Shown: positions 36,190 to 46,516 of the stretch, piece by piece
How the letters are laid out: each line of letters begins with the position of its first letter
How positions within the stretch are numbered: the first letter of the stretch is position 1
DNA from: Xylaria sp. FL1777
Lineage: Eukaryota; Ascomycota; Sordariomycetes; Xylariales; Xylariaceae
Length of the DNA: 64,000 bases
NCBI GenBank assembly: GCA_022578965.1
Contig: MU400614.1
Coordinates: 1 to 64,000 of the forward strand
Direction of reading: 5' to 3'
The notes under the pieces: model-generated
What the model saw: only the letters and a program-made list of their open reading frames with translations
The model's database searches: none
What the model was told of the DNA's origin: nothing
Program-made: the position numbers and the translations under genes

Positions 36190-36937
36190 TCCAGCTCCTT
36201 CTATCCTCTCTGCTATAGAGGGAGTATGAGAGCTAGTACAGTATTTGGATAGCTTCTACTTTCGATCTTTGCGACTTCATCTCGTTGGATGTTCTAGTTG
36301 TGGCTCGGTCCAAGCTCACTACTCCAGATAAGCTTGCAGAACAAGCACCGGCAATCGTTTGTTCCCGCATTTGAACTAACATCAAGAACTACAGAGTATA
36401 AAAAGGGGTGGGAGATACCTCATAGATAGCGTTGACCGGCTGAGATTTGGTATGCGGTTTGCATGGCAAATGATAACAATCTCTATCAGAACCTCCATCG
36501 TCTAGCTCCCCTCCGGCTTTTGCAACGGGGCAACAAATCGGTAGCTAATAGCCGTTATTATAAGGGTATCAAAGGGTTCCTAAGATAGACAGCTATTTGT
36601 ACTACTGGAATGAAGGGCACGAGGCAATGCTATCCCACTTGAAGGACAGAGTTGGTCATTCTCGTACTCTGTGATACCCAACAATATGACATCAAATAAG
36701 AAACTTTCTTGCTATCACCGAATCGTTTAGGTATGTGAATACCATGCGAATATAATCTTAGAGCTGATAAAGCAATTCTGAGAAGGTCGCCCCGTACTAA
36801 GTTCAGGTGTCCTGATGCGTATCTGGCTTCTTGGAGGCGAAGGTGTGTTGAATTTCATATATAAAGAGCGGAATGGCATTTTAGTATTTTAGTACCTTTT
36901 TCCAGCCTTACATGGCTATATAATATTCTTTTTAGAC
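36190..36937. other. 3' flank of U5-40K gene
   Basis: No open frame of note and no RNA gene recognised. It ends at the left inverted repeat of the MITE. Confidence 0.7.
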
Positions 36938-37249
36938 TACGTAGGTTGTGGCCAAAAGTCTGGACCATCCTTAAAAATTATGTACAGTGTATTTATTTAC
37001 CACTTACGGTAAGTACTTCCTAATTAGGAGAAAAGGGTTAATTCTTGCCAGACTGCCAACGGCCCGAAACTAACGTGTATTTTACTTTACGGATCGTCAT
37101 CAGACCGAAACGTAAGTTGCCAAGCCATTAGCGGTCTGGGAAGAATTAATGTCTCTTTCCTAATTGGGAAGTACCCACCGTAAGTGGTAAATACACACAC
37201 TGTACTTTATTTTTCAGGATGGTCCAGACTTTTGGCCACAACCTACGTA
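36938..37249. mobile_element. Tc1/mariner-like MITE (312 bp including TA duplication)
   Basis: Both ends carry the same inverted sequence, reading inward TACGTAGGTTGTGGCCAAAA then GTCTGGACCATCC; the outer 33 bases match perfectly. The similarity continues imperfectly inward to about 90 bp on each side (GTACAGTGTATTTATTTACC against its complement). The outermost TA on each side fits the TA target-site duplication of the Tc1/mariner group. There is no open frame, so it must depend on a transposase elsewhere. The centre is a short unique spacer. The near-identical outer ends suggest recent insertion, whereas the inner arms have drifted. Confidence 0.88.
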
Positions 37250-38640
37250 CCTAAGTGTAACCTCGTATGGTATTTAATTCCGAAACAAATCTCCCCGCCA
37301 CCAACCAACCAGCTGAAGCGAGTTACACTGGGTACTCAAGGTAAGTATACCTACCTCTATATAGGTACTGTAGGTACCTACCTGTTATAGGCGCATTGCC
37401 CCCTGATTTTTTGCGTGCCCAATCTCAAACGCGCCAATGCAACCTCCGCGCTTGTTACGGAAGACCGCTCGCCTGTAATACCAGTAGTCAGGTAACCTTC
37501 ATTACAATCTATACTGTTTGATTGGCTGACATAATACCGTCGACCCCCTGCACGTTTCGATTTCGATGCTATCAAATGGCTCTTCTCGATACGCACAAGC
37601 ACGCGCAAACATATCCTACAGATATACTTACTTCCTTAGTACAGAAGACGCTGTCCGTCCTTTCCATTGTGGTAGGTAGTATTATGAAGGTGGTCCATTT
37701 ACCTATCATCCCATCCTTTCCCCCTTTCATTATTGCTCGCTACTATACCTAGGTATACATTGTAGTATACTTACAAGACAACAGGTTAGGTAGGTAGGTA
37801 GTATGCGGGATACCTATACGTATACGCATATAGACAGAGTCGTACCAGTACCAGTACCCGTAGTGTCACCGTCGCCGCGTGCGTCGCCTCGACATTTGCC
37901 CCTGACATCCCAGACACTCGTGGCGTTTACTCCTGTCCATGTTTTGCCGCTCCATATTTCTCTTACACGTAGTTAACCCCCATTTCAACGAGCCTGCCTC
38001 TTGGCGTAACTGTATTCTCTTATTGCTTGCTATCTTCTCGGGACTGGTAGATTAGGTAGTGCTTCTACTTCGATGTCTTCTCATTTTCGTCATTTCCTTT
38101 GTTTTCGTCGTACGCATTGAGGTCTAAGTGCCGTTTTATTGATCCCATTCTTCCTCTCGTTTTCTCGTCATTATGCTCTGCGAGCATCGGCCACCATTGT
38201 TTACTGAATATCCCTGAAGAGGTTCCTCCATTGTCTGCTGTGTACTCGCCCATACATACAATCATTTTATGCTGTAGCCCCCGATTGCATTCTAGCAATA
38301 AGCCACTCCATTTGCAAGGCGCTTCTGCAGGTTTCCGGCCACGCTTGGGCCCAGGCTCCAATCCATTCGCTGAGAACCTTCCAAGCTCGAAACTGGCTGT
38401 CTGCTATAACGCGACACGTCCCTAATAATTAATTAACCACCTACGAAATTTGTTTACCTGAAATAACATTCTTCCTCCGCGGTGGAGATCGGTGTCATTT
38501 GTTTACTGTCTTTCCAGCCCGGTACACCTATACTCACCCCACTATAGGCAGTCTTTCAACGCAGCATCTGAAATATCATAATCCAGGTCAGAGGCTATAC
38601 CAACTACAACAAGGGCAATATACCATCAGGCACGGCAGAA
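37250..38640. other. Intergenic region upstream of the two-helix membrane protein gene
   Basis: Non-coding with TACC/GGTA repeats (about 37.33-37.38 and 37.78-37.80 kb) and pyrimidine-rich stretches. Overlapping frames at 38065-38361 (-) and 38099-38425 (+) match nothing known. Confidence 0.65.
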
Positions 38641-40082
38641 ATGAATTTCATAAGAACGAGTCTGCTTAGGAGGGTGCCGGTTCAAGACGGCTCGGATCCC
38701 GAGCGGCAAGGGTCGACCGATGTAGAACAACAAACACGAAGTAGCCGGTCATCGTTCCCCATCGCCCATCCGGCATTGCGTAGCTTGTTCGTGGGGAGGC
38801 AAAGCCGGGGCACGCGGGAACGGGAATCTGGTGAAAACGAATCCGAAAATGATGATGGTCCCAAATCTCCACCTCCAAATCGTTTCTCCCTCCCGAGTCT
38901 CGCAAGATCTGGCGCACGAGATATACCGACTCACCTGTCACCTGAAAATGGGACACAAGACAGCGAAATTCCTTCACAGTCAAGAGTCCGTACTCGAACA
39001 CAGCGTTTCCCGGTCCTGGCTCGGCCTGCCCTCGCACGGACCAATGGAGAGGAACCTGAACGCTATGTACGACGCTCAAGGTTCAGCGGATCAGATCCAG
39101 CAGAATTACATCTGGTTGAACTTGCAGAGAACGCGAGGCGGCAACGCGCACATCGCAGACGGGACAATCCAGGCAGCTCGTCGAGATCTCAGCGCAAAGA
39201 ACCGCCGAAAAGGTTTCTATTCTGCTTCCCGTGGGTTAAGTCGCGGCGGGCACGCGCACTCATTCTGCGCTGTTTCGTGTCGGGCGTTTTTCTGGTATCG
39301 ATGCTTACGATATGTATGTCAGGTTTGCATGATAATACTCGAGGTTACATTCACTAACCAGGCAACGCAGACCTATCCCTTTCTATAACCAAAAGTATCA
39401 ATTCGAGCGAGTTCAGTATACTACTGATCCTGCTTATTATTCTAACGACGGTATTCTTCTGTCATGCGCTCGTCCTTCTATGCATGCTTCTTGTGCGGCC
39501 GCGAAACCGACAAGGTGCCTCAGGAACTGATATTGAAGGCGGTCGATACGGACATCCAGGATATGCAATTCCACGACAGCCAATTCGTGTCGTGCTAGCA
39601 CGGGATGAGGAGGCTGCTGGAATTGAGAGTGCGGCAGCCAAGCTAAAGCCTCCGGCCTACGGGCTGTGGCGTGAGAGTGTGGTAAGTCTTTCCTCTCAGC
39701 CAATTCGTCCGGTCACAAGTTCCCTTTTCTTTGAATCCCCCATGCTTACCACCTCTCGCGAGAATAGCGCGTGGACCCTAACCGTATTTATTGGCAACGT
39801 GCCAAATCGCCGCCGCCCAACGACGACAACAATGAAGAGGGTGGCCATCACACCACACAACGTCGACCACCCTCTTATGCCTCGGATGATGGCATTGAAT
39901 ATGTCGTTGATGCTCGTCCGAGATCCATTGCTCCGCCCCCATCTTCCATTTACTCTCGATCCTCTACGATCGACTCTCCAATGACATCGAATGATGTGCC
40001 ACCGCCATTACCCCGCCCGGCCGTAATGGAGCTTTCCGGGCCCAGGGTAGTTGGGCAACCAGGAAACTGGACTATTGTTTAG
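38641..40082 (+). CDS. Conserved fungal membrane protein with two adjacent helices (435 aa)
   Basis: Three exons join in frame: 38641-39313, 39362-39681, 39768-40082, giving 435 aa. About 200 N-terminal residues are polar and very rich in Arg, Ser, Glu and Pro, and end in a basic patch (KRFLFCFPWVKSRRARA). Two hydrophobic segments follow: ILRCFVSGVFLVSMLTI (about 207-224) and FSILLILLIILTTVFFCHAL (about 241-260) extending into VLLCMLLV. A short loop holds the first splice junction. The C-terminal part is Pro/Ser-rich with RPPSYASDDGIEYVVDARPR and PPPLPRPAVME, which contain PPxY-like and SH3-type proline motifs. Both tails would face the same side. The arrangement reminds me of an uncharacterised Pezizomycotina family; I cannot assign a function. 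Confidence 0.82.
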
Positions 40083-41476
40083 GCTAACTCGAGGCCTAGA
40101 ATAAGCGGTCTCTAGGTAGAACGTATGGTAGGATGAACGCTGAGATTTAGTAGACTCTGTGGGTGGCAAGCATGCTGTGCATGAACCCATCTAGGAAATA
40201 TACGCGCCAAAGGTCACGTTGTAGATGGACAGGACTCGGGAAAAGAACATTTTGCTAAGCACTGGCGTTGGGGCATTCTAGATGTATGAATTATGAATGT
40301 AATACAGAGAGAGTATTATTGCAAGGAAAAGAGCATCGCCGATATTCCTCACTTTTCTTCTTCTTCTCCTTCTTCCTTTCTCTTTGTCTAAAAGAAAGAG
40401 GGATATGTAGTCGATATTAGGTAGTCTTTGCTTCTGAGGATGATCCCTCGCTTAGGAATGCTAGGATGATATCTGGGATTGCATCCTGCTAGCAGCCAAG
40501 ACATCAAGTCGGCAAGTCGGTCTAAAAGAGTCCTACATAAACTAGGATACTTCAGCTGTGGATGTGGAGTGGTTTACTTAAGTAAGTAGAATGAATGGTG
40601 TAGGGTAGATACCTAATATACCTTTTTGCACTTAATACGCTGATAAGTGACGATAGATAGGCGTACCGGATTCCCATTCTGAGGTTGCGCGGGGTTGTCG
40701 TTGGCTGTCGTGTCTTTGCGACTGCAGCATGATTGGACGAAGCCGAAATGACAGGATGTCATCCCTCCATCAGCAGGCGCCTTGTGCATCTGCACAATGC
40801 GTACCGCCAGTCTGGTTGGCTGTAAGGCCAGGGAGGGGGCTTTTCTGTACCTACCTGTATTGGGCGTCTTGAGGCGTTGTCCGGCAGTCGGGTAGGTATT
40901 ACGGTACTAAGGTATAGTATTACTTACGGTACTTACATAGGTATTCTCTCGTTTAATCAATGAAAAGTTAGGTACCGACTTACCAAAATGACTACCGGGT
41001 TAAGTATCTACCTAATCTGTCTTACATACTACATATACTACATACCTATGGCAACAAGCTTCATCTAGTAGTATAGCACGATTGATTCATGTCAATAACT
41101 CGATTGACTCATGTAGCTCGCTTATGTAGGGATACGGAACGAGAAGAAAAGCAATATCTAGAGCTCCATTGTCATGAGCTTATCTAGTACGGCCTACATG
41201 TGCATACACGTGAACAGGGATAGAAAAGCGGACGCAAGGGAGAATATGAACATCGTACAGGGAGCCTCATATTGATGGCATTCATAAAGTATGTATACTT
41301 AGGTACCTACCTATATGGTAGGTCAAATCAGTTACCAAGGTATTGGGTAAGTAAGTGGTGTAGTATAAGGTACCTAGCTAGGTGGCATAGGTCATCTTAC
41401 GGTATAAAGGTACCTACGTAGGTACCTACCCAGGTAGTTTGGAGGGGTTGAATTAGGTACCATTCTTAAGTAAACC
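40083..41476. other. Intergenic region before the transposon island
   Basis: Pyrimidine-rich stretch at about 40350-40390, then dense TACC/GGTA repeats between about 40.84 and 41.46 kb. No supportable gene. Confidence 0.7.
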
Positions 41477-41721
41477 TAGCCGGGTTTGGGGGGGGTTTGA
41501 AAATAATGTCAGACAAAATGTTAAGATTATGTTAAACAGTCAAAATAATTTTTTGAAAAAATTATTGTTTTTATTTAGTAAAGCTAAAATACTTGTAAAT
41601 GCATAATAATCTTGAATTTTTAAAATAATTTTTGGTTAAATGGATTTTTTTTGAAAATGGTTTTCACTTCTCAACATTCTGTTCAACATTATGTTCAACA
41701 TTATGTTCCAGACTTTCTGGC

Positions 41722-41731
41722 NNNNNNNNNN
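41722..41731. other. Assembly gap (10 N)
   Basis: Ten consecutive Ns between an AT-rich segment and an A-run. True gap length is unknown; sequence on the two sides may not be truly adjacent. Confidence 0.99.
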
Positions 41732-41782
41732 AAAAAAATACTTTTTTAAATTATTTTTTTAATTATTTTTCTTACTTTATTG

Positions 41783-41806
41783 CCCCCCCCCCCCCCCCCC
41801 CCCCCC
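41783..41806. repeat. Poly-C homopolymer (24 bp)
   Basis: Twenty-four consecutive C bases 51 bp after the assembly gap. Its length is likely unreliable in the assembly. Confidence 0.9.
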
Positions 41807-41891
41807 AGCCCCTAATAAAAATCGCTTCAGCCCTTAGGCCCCTACCACCCCTAGGGCCCCTACCATATACCTAGGTAGCTTATATGGTAGG

Positions 41892-42003
41892 GGCCCTAGG
41901 GGCTGTATTGTATGGGCTGTATTATATGGGCTGTATTGTATGGTTGTATGGGCTGTATTGTATGGTTGTATGGGCTGGGCTGTATGGGCTGTATGGGTGT
42001 ATG
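41892..42003. repeat. Imperfect tandem repeat of a GGGCTGTATTGTATG unit
   Basis: Repeated, slightly varying copies of GGGCTGTAT(TGTATGGTTGTAT) run for about 110 bp inside the putative mobile element. It is open on both strands only because of its composition and is not coding. Confidence 0.75.
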
Positions 42004-42616
42004 ACCTACACCACCCACATACACCAACCAACAAGGATAATCGCTGCAGTCAATCAATCAAGTTTACCACTACTTACCACCACTTACCAACCACCACCTT
42101 GAAACCTAGGAATACTATGGCAATCGCTTCGCAGTTCAGAACTTTAGCGGAACGTTTTTTAGCCTTCGCAAAAAGGCTTAAAACAGAAGCTTTCGAACTG
42201 CTTTTCTATTGAAAATAGCTGTACGTTCAAAAGAATCGTTGCTTAACAGAATGTTCTTTTCAAAAGAGCTTTCGATGTAATAGGTACATACAAAATATAA
42301 GCGTTTTATATGTAAAGGCGTTGTACCTATTATGTTGTGTAGCATACCCACTTTAATCCTTACTAACCTGCTGTAAGAATTTCGAAAACCCCCCCAACCC
42401 CGCTACGGAAAGCATTCAAGTTATTTGGAACATGTTACCCACATCTCGCCTTTACGCAGTAGGTATGTATGTATGTAGTAAGTGCTGCGTACATGGTATA
42501 CCTATGCCTATACTACTTAATATGTAGGTAATTGCAGTGTAGTAGGGGATCATGCATGTTAGAATACAGTTCCAAGGTTGTATACATACGTTTATTCCCT
42601 ACTCCTTACAAACCTT

Positions 42617-43543
42617 CACTAGCGCGAGAGGGGGGGTAATGGAGACGATCACGGTGATTATCACCAAGTTGGTGACTGTCATATATTTTTAAAAATAATC
42701 TTTTTTTCTTGAGACAGTCACAGTAATAATCTTATATGGGAAACTGTCTTTTGTTTTAAAATAATATTTAGTTAAACATAATTTTGAGAACTGGAGACGA
42801 TCTTGGTTATTCGAGACGGTCACAGGAATTTCAAGACCATTTCCGGCCGGCCATACACACTACAGCCCATACAATAACCCTAAAATACAGCTAATATAGC
42901 CATACAGTCAATTGTAGTCTATATAGCTGTATGTAGTATATAGACCTAGCCATACAGACCTAGCCATACAGACCTAGCCATACAGACCTAGCCATACAGA
43001 CCTAGCCATACTTACAGACCTAGCCGTAGAGACCCCCCCTTCCACTTACAACCTACAACCACTTGCAACTGCCTTTTTTCTACACAAACAGAGGCTATAT
43101 AAGATTCTTTAACAGCCCTATCCTTTCACGCGTAATTGGACCCCGTAGTGTAATTGTAATAGTCCGTAACCATAAACTGTAGACCTGTAGTTCGAACCCA
43201 GCAGCCGTAGACATTACCTAAGTACCTAAGGTACCTAACCGTATACCGTAACCACGTAACCGTAGACTGTAACATAGTAACCGTAAACTGTAACCGTAAC
43301 AAAAAAAAACTACCTGGATAAATGAATATTTCTTTTGCAAGGTGTACTGTAATCTGGAGACCATTTTGAAATCTGGAGATCGTCTTGTGGGTCTCAAGAT
43401 CATGTTAGCAGTCCGTGACTACCTTGGCACAGTGACTGTATCACCGCTAAGGTGTTCAAGAGAGAAGCATATTTTTGAGACCATTTTCAAAGTCCGTGAC
43501 CATCACCGTGATCGTCTCCAATACCCCCCCCCTCGCGCTAGTG
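42617..43543. mobile_element. Non-autonomous DNA transposon with CACTAG ends and subterminal repeats (927 bp)
   Basis: The left end (CACTAGCGCGAG, a G tract, TAAT, GGAGACGATCACGGTGAT) is mirrored by the right end with only a few differences over about 45 bp. Inside both ends are further copies of GAGACxxTC in both orientations (about 42715, 42790, 42820, 43360, 43390, 43478), like the subterminal transposase-binding repeats of CACTA-type or hAT-like elements. The middle holds a 14-bp tandem repeat and GTAACCGTA-rich sequence. There is no transposase frame. No clear target-site duplication was found, so the superfamily is open; the CACTA start is only suggestive. Confidence 0.75.
42942..43031. 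repeat. 14-bp tandem repeat AGACCTAGCCATAC
   Basis: Five near-perfect copies followed by degenerate ones, in the middle of the 42617-43543 element. Confidence 0.88.
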
Positions 43544-45778
43544 TTCCTCGGCCACATTCCAGTCATGGTCAATTTGCCGTGTAAGTAAATACCTACCTAG
43601 CTAGGTAGGTAACCAGTTGGTCTAGACTGGTCAATATTCTGTAGATATAGACTTTCATATTTTATTCTATTTTCAATTGTCTTGCCTTGTCTTATTGGCC
43701 TTGTCACCTATACGACGTCTACGTATACACTAATGAGGTCTATCTAATAAGGCACGGGTGCCGTTGCGGGCCATGGTCACATCGCCGTGTTTTTCGGCTC
43801 GCCATGCCACCAAATCGGTCATAGGAGACAAAGCTGAACAGGAAGTCGTGGTATTCGTCCAGGTCGTTCGCGGTTAGACTGCTCTGTTAGTCAACCAAGC
43901 CAGTGTGATGCGTGATTCATATTTGCGCCAAGCACCCCCTCCATCCCTCGTTCCCTCCCCCCCGTGATGGGATCCCCGTCCCTCCCTTCCTCGCTCCAAT
44001 CCTTCCTAGGCCGCCTTCCTACACCTACCGGTACTACATACACACTATACGTATCACACTATACCTACGTATAGGTAGGTAGTGCACTGGGTAAGGGCTA
44101 GGCTAAGGCTAGTTGGCCCGTAGTGCGCCCTCCTCCTCCACTATTTCCAGTCTCAACGTCCCAGTTAAGCCCTGTCAAGCGCAGCACAAGCAATCGCAAC
44201 AGTGGCAGCAGCACCAGTCCTGCCTGAAAAACGAACGGCCTGCCGTCCCTCTCCATTCCTTTTGCCCACCCTCCGAGCCATTTCTATTAACATCCCTTTT
44301 TCCCTCTTTTCTTTTTCCTCCCTCCCCACACTTTCCGCATCATTATCTACTCGATACATCCGAGGGTTGTCGAGTTCGGGAGAAGACGAGAGTCGCTTGG
44401 AAGTTGAAGAGACGGTTGCCGTTGGATCGGACAGAAGAAGCTGACGTAGGAAATCATTAGAAGGACTTTGTCGTCGCATAGTTTGAAGGAGTAAGTTGGC
44501 TTTATTTTATTTTATTTTTTTCTGTACTCTTTTTTTTTTTTTGGTTGTTTATCATCTCGTGATTTCCTCGAATACTCTCCCTCTCTCTCGGGTTGCCCTT
44601 TGCGCCCAACCGCAGCGATGTGGTGTGGTTCGGCGCAACATATAGCGCTTTGCGACGGCGATACGGTGCATGGCAGCGCAGAAATCGATCCAATGTTGGT
44701 TCATGTCGGCCCTTGTTGTGCGACATGACCGAATACCCAACCACCGTCGTTCCTCGAGGTCTTTTCGCCTTCCCAGACCGATTCGAGCGCGACGATACGC
44801 AATAGCGCATGACAAAACGCTGAATTCCAGTCGCTTCTCCTTACCGCGGCACCATTACATAACGTTACCATCGCCACAGCGAACGACCTATTTACCCTAG
44901 ATTGGTATGGACTTCACAGAAAGTTCCGACCCCTCGGAACTATGGAGATTGTGCGCCTGCTACTTTTACGACAAGCTGAAGCAATCATTATCCCCCTTGA
45001 GTGCATGGTGTACGAGATGGACATATCATTGGACGAGCCATAATATCCAAACAGTCCACTTGCCCGGGTTTGAAGCAGTATGGTTGGTGTTGCTTGCATA
45101 CGCAGGAGGCAGCGGTGCACGGGAACGCGCACGCGAAATATGTCTACACCACTCGGCAGACCGTCCTCCAAGAAAGGGCGACAATACGACATAGCCGTGC
45201 GGCTTGCACTCTTCGGAAACTTGGCAAATAATGGAACCTAAATCTGCCGTGGTGTTATCTGTTGTATCCACAGGTGTATCCCGAATATCGGTTGAAACGG
45301 AAGATCGCACTTGATCGCGCAACAGAGTACTCTGATCGGTCGATGGCTGAACTGATACATACTCTTCTGCAACTACCTTGATCGCTGCAACTGTGGGCGG
45401 TACTATCCGAGGTTCTACGCCTAGTTGATTTACCCGACATGCAGTCTACACGTGCTTTACAACGCTTTATCGACTCTTGGCACATTGTGAGAGAGCATAA
45501 CGGCAGCTCAACTTTTTTTTCGGGTCGTATCTGATGGTTTCGTTTTCACACCTCTTAAGCTGCTGCTCAGCTATAACAAAGAAGACATAAGGTCCCATGA
45601 TTTATTTGCGCCCACGGCGAAACCACTGCTAGCTCAGGTTCAGTTGTTTGCACGACAGAATCTAGTCAAACCACATCGCTGCAAACGGATTGATATTGGG
45701 CTCTGGAATGAGGGAGATGACGCCTATGTGAGATGTCGTGCTGATAATAGAACCCTACAGACTCACGGACTTGTCACC
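43544..45778. other. Intergenic region upstream of the zinc-knuckle gene, with unresolved open stretches
   Basis: 43.9-44.6 kb has strong pyrimidine tracts and no accepted gene. From about 44.9 kb to the next start several protein-like stretches appear in different frames, such as VYPEYRLKRKIALDRATEYS (about 45274-45333) and SDGFVFTPLKLLLSYNKEDI (about 45530-45589). The latter frame is open from 45491 and reads without a stop into the ATG at 45779. These may be leader sequence, decayed coding DNA or an unrecognised spliced gene; nothing allows a model. Confidence 0.45.
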
Positions 45779-46516
45779 ATGTCTTCCTTATCACGCAGAG
45801 CATGCTACAAGTGTGGCAACGTTGGTCATTACGCCGAGGTTTGCTCCTCCGCTGAACGCCTTTGCTACAACTGCAAACAGCCAGGTAAGACTCTCTTTAC
45901 TTAATACCCCAGAGACTTTGCGTGACTAACAGGACCTCTTTTGGTAAAAAAATAAGGCCACGAATCCAACCAATGCCCCCTTCCCCGAACGACGGAGGCT
46001 AAACAGTGCTACCACTGCCAGGGACTAGGCCATGTTCAGGCTGACTGCCCTACTCTCCGCCTGAGTGGTGCTGGCGGTGGCAACGGCCGCTGCTATAATT
46101 GCGGCCAACCTGGTCATCTCGCCCGGGCGTGCCCCAATCCTACTGGTGTTAGCATGGGCCGCGGCGCTCCTGTCGGTCGAGGTGGGTTTGGCGGTTACGG
46201 ACGGGGTGGTTTTGCCGGTGGCCCTCGCCATGCGACTTGCTATAAATGCGGTGGCCCTAATCACTTCGCCCGGGATTGCCAGGCTCAGGCTATGAAATGC
46301 TACGCGTGTGGCAAGCTTGGTCACATCTCACGCGATTGTACCGCCCCGAACGGTGGTCCTCTAAATACGGCCGGCAAGACATGCTACCAGTGCGGTGAAG
46401 CGGGCCATATCTCCAGAGACTGTCCTCAAAAGAACACCGTTGCCGCTCCCGCTGGTGGTGAGATCCCCACCGACGCCGAAATCCCCGCCCCTGCCGCTAT
46501 TCCTCCTGTCGCCTAA
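45779..46516 (+). CDS. CNBP/Gis2/Byr3-type protein with seven CCHC zinc knuckles (221 aa)
   Basis: Two exons join in frame, 45779-45884 and 45957-46516, giving 221 aa. The ATG at 45779 (MSSLSRRACYKCGNVGHYAEVC) is chosen because the family begins just before its first knuckle, although the frame is open upstream. Seven CX2CX4HX4C motifs are seen: CYKCGNVGHYAEVC, CYNCKQPGHESNQC (spanning the intron), CYHCQGLGHVQADC, CYNCGQPGHLARAC, CYKCGGPNHFARDC, CYACGKLGHISRDC and CYQCGEAGHISRDC. An RGG-type Gly/Arg linker (GRGAPVGRGGFGGYGRGG) lies between knuckles 4 and 5. The family binds single-stranded nucleic acid and G-rich mRNA and associates with translating ribosomes in yeast. The acceptor (ATAAG at 45956) is A-rich and weak; the earlier CAG at 45932 would lead to a stop. 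The Pro/Ala tail has no known role. Confidence 0.92.

Larger units (their letters stand above)
41477..42405. mobile_element. Probable non-autonomous element with G-rich terminal inverted repeats
   Basis: The left end (TA GCCGGGTTT, eight Gs, TTTGAAAAT) is matched by the complement of the right end (TA GCGGGGTT, seven Gs, TTTTCGAAAT), giving imperfect inverted repeats of about 26 bp. A flanking TA on both sides fits a TA duplication. The interior is very AT-rich, holds a 24-C run, a tandem repeat and a 10-N gap, and has no coding frame of note. The repeat match is short and partly homopolymer, so boundaries are provisional. Confidence 0.5.

Noticed and set aside
42942..43031. Regular short repeats resembling a CRISPR array
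   Set aside because: Units are contiguous 14-bp repeats with no spacers, in a eukaryotic genome; a simple tandem repeat.
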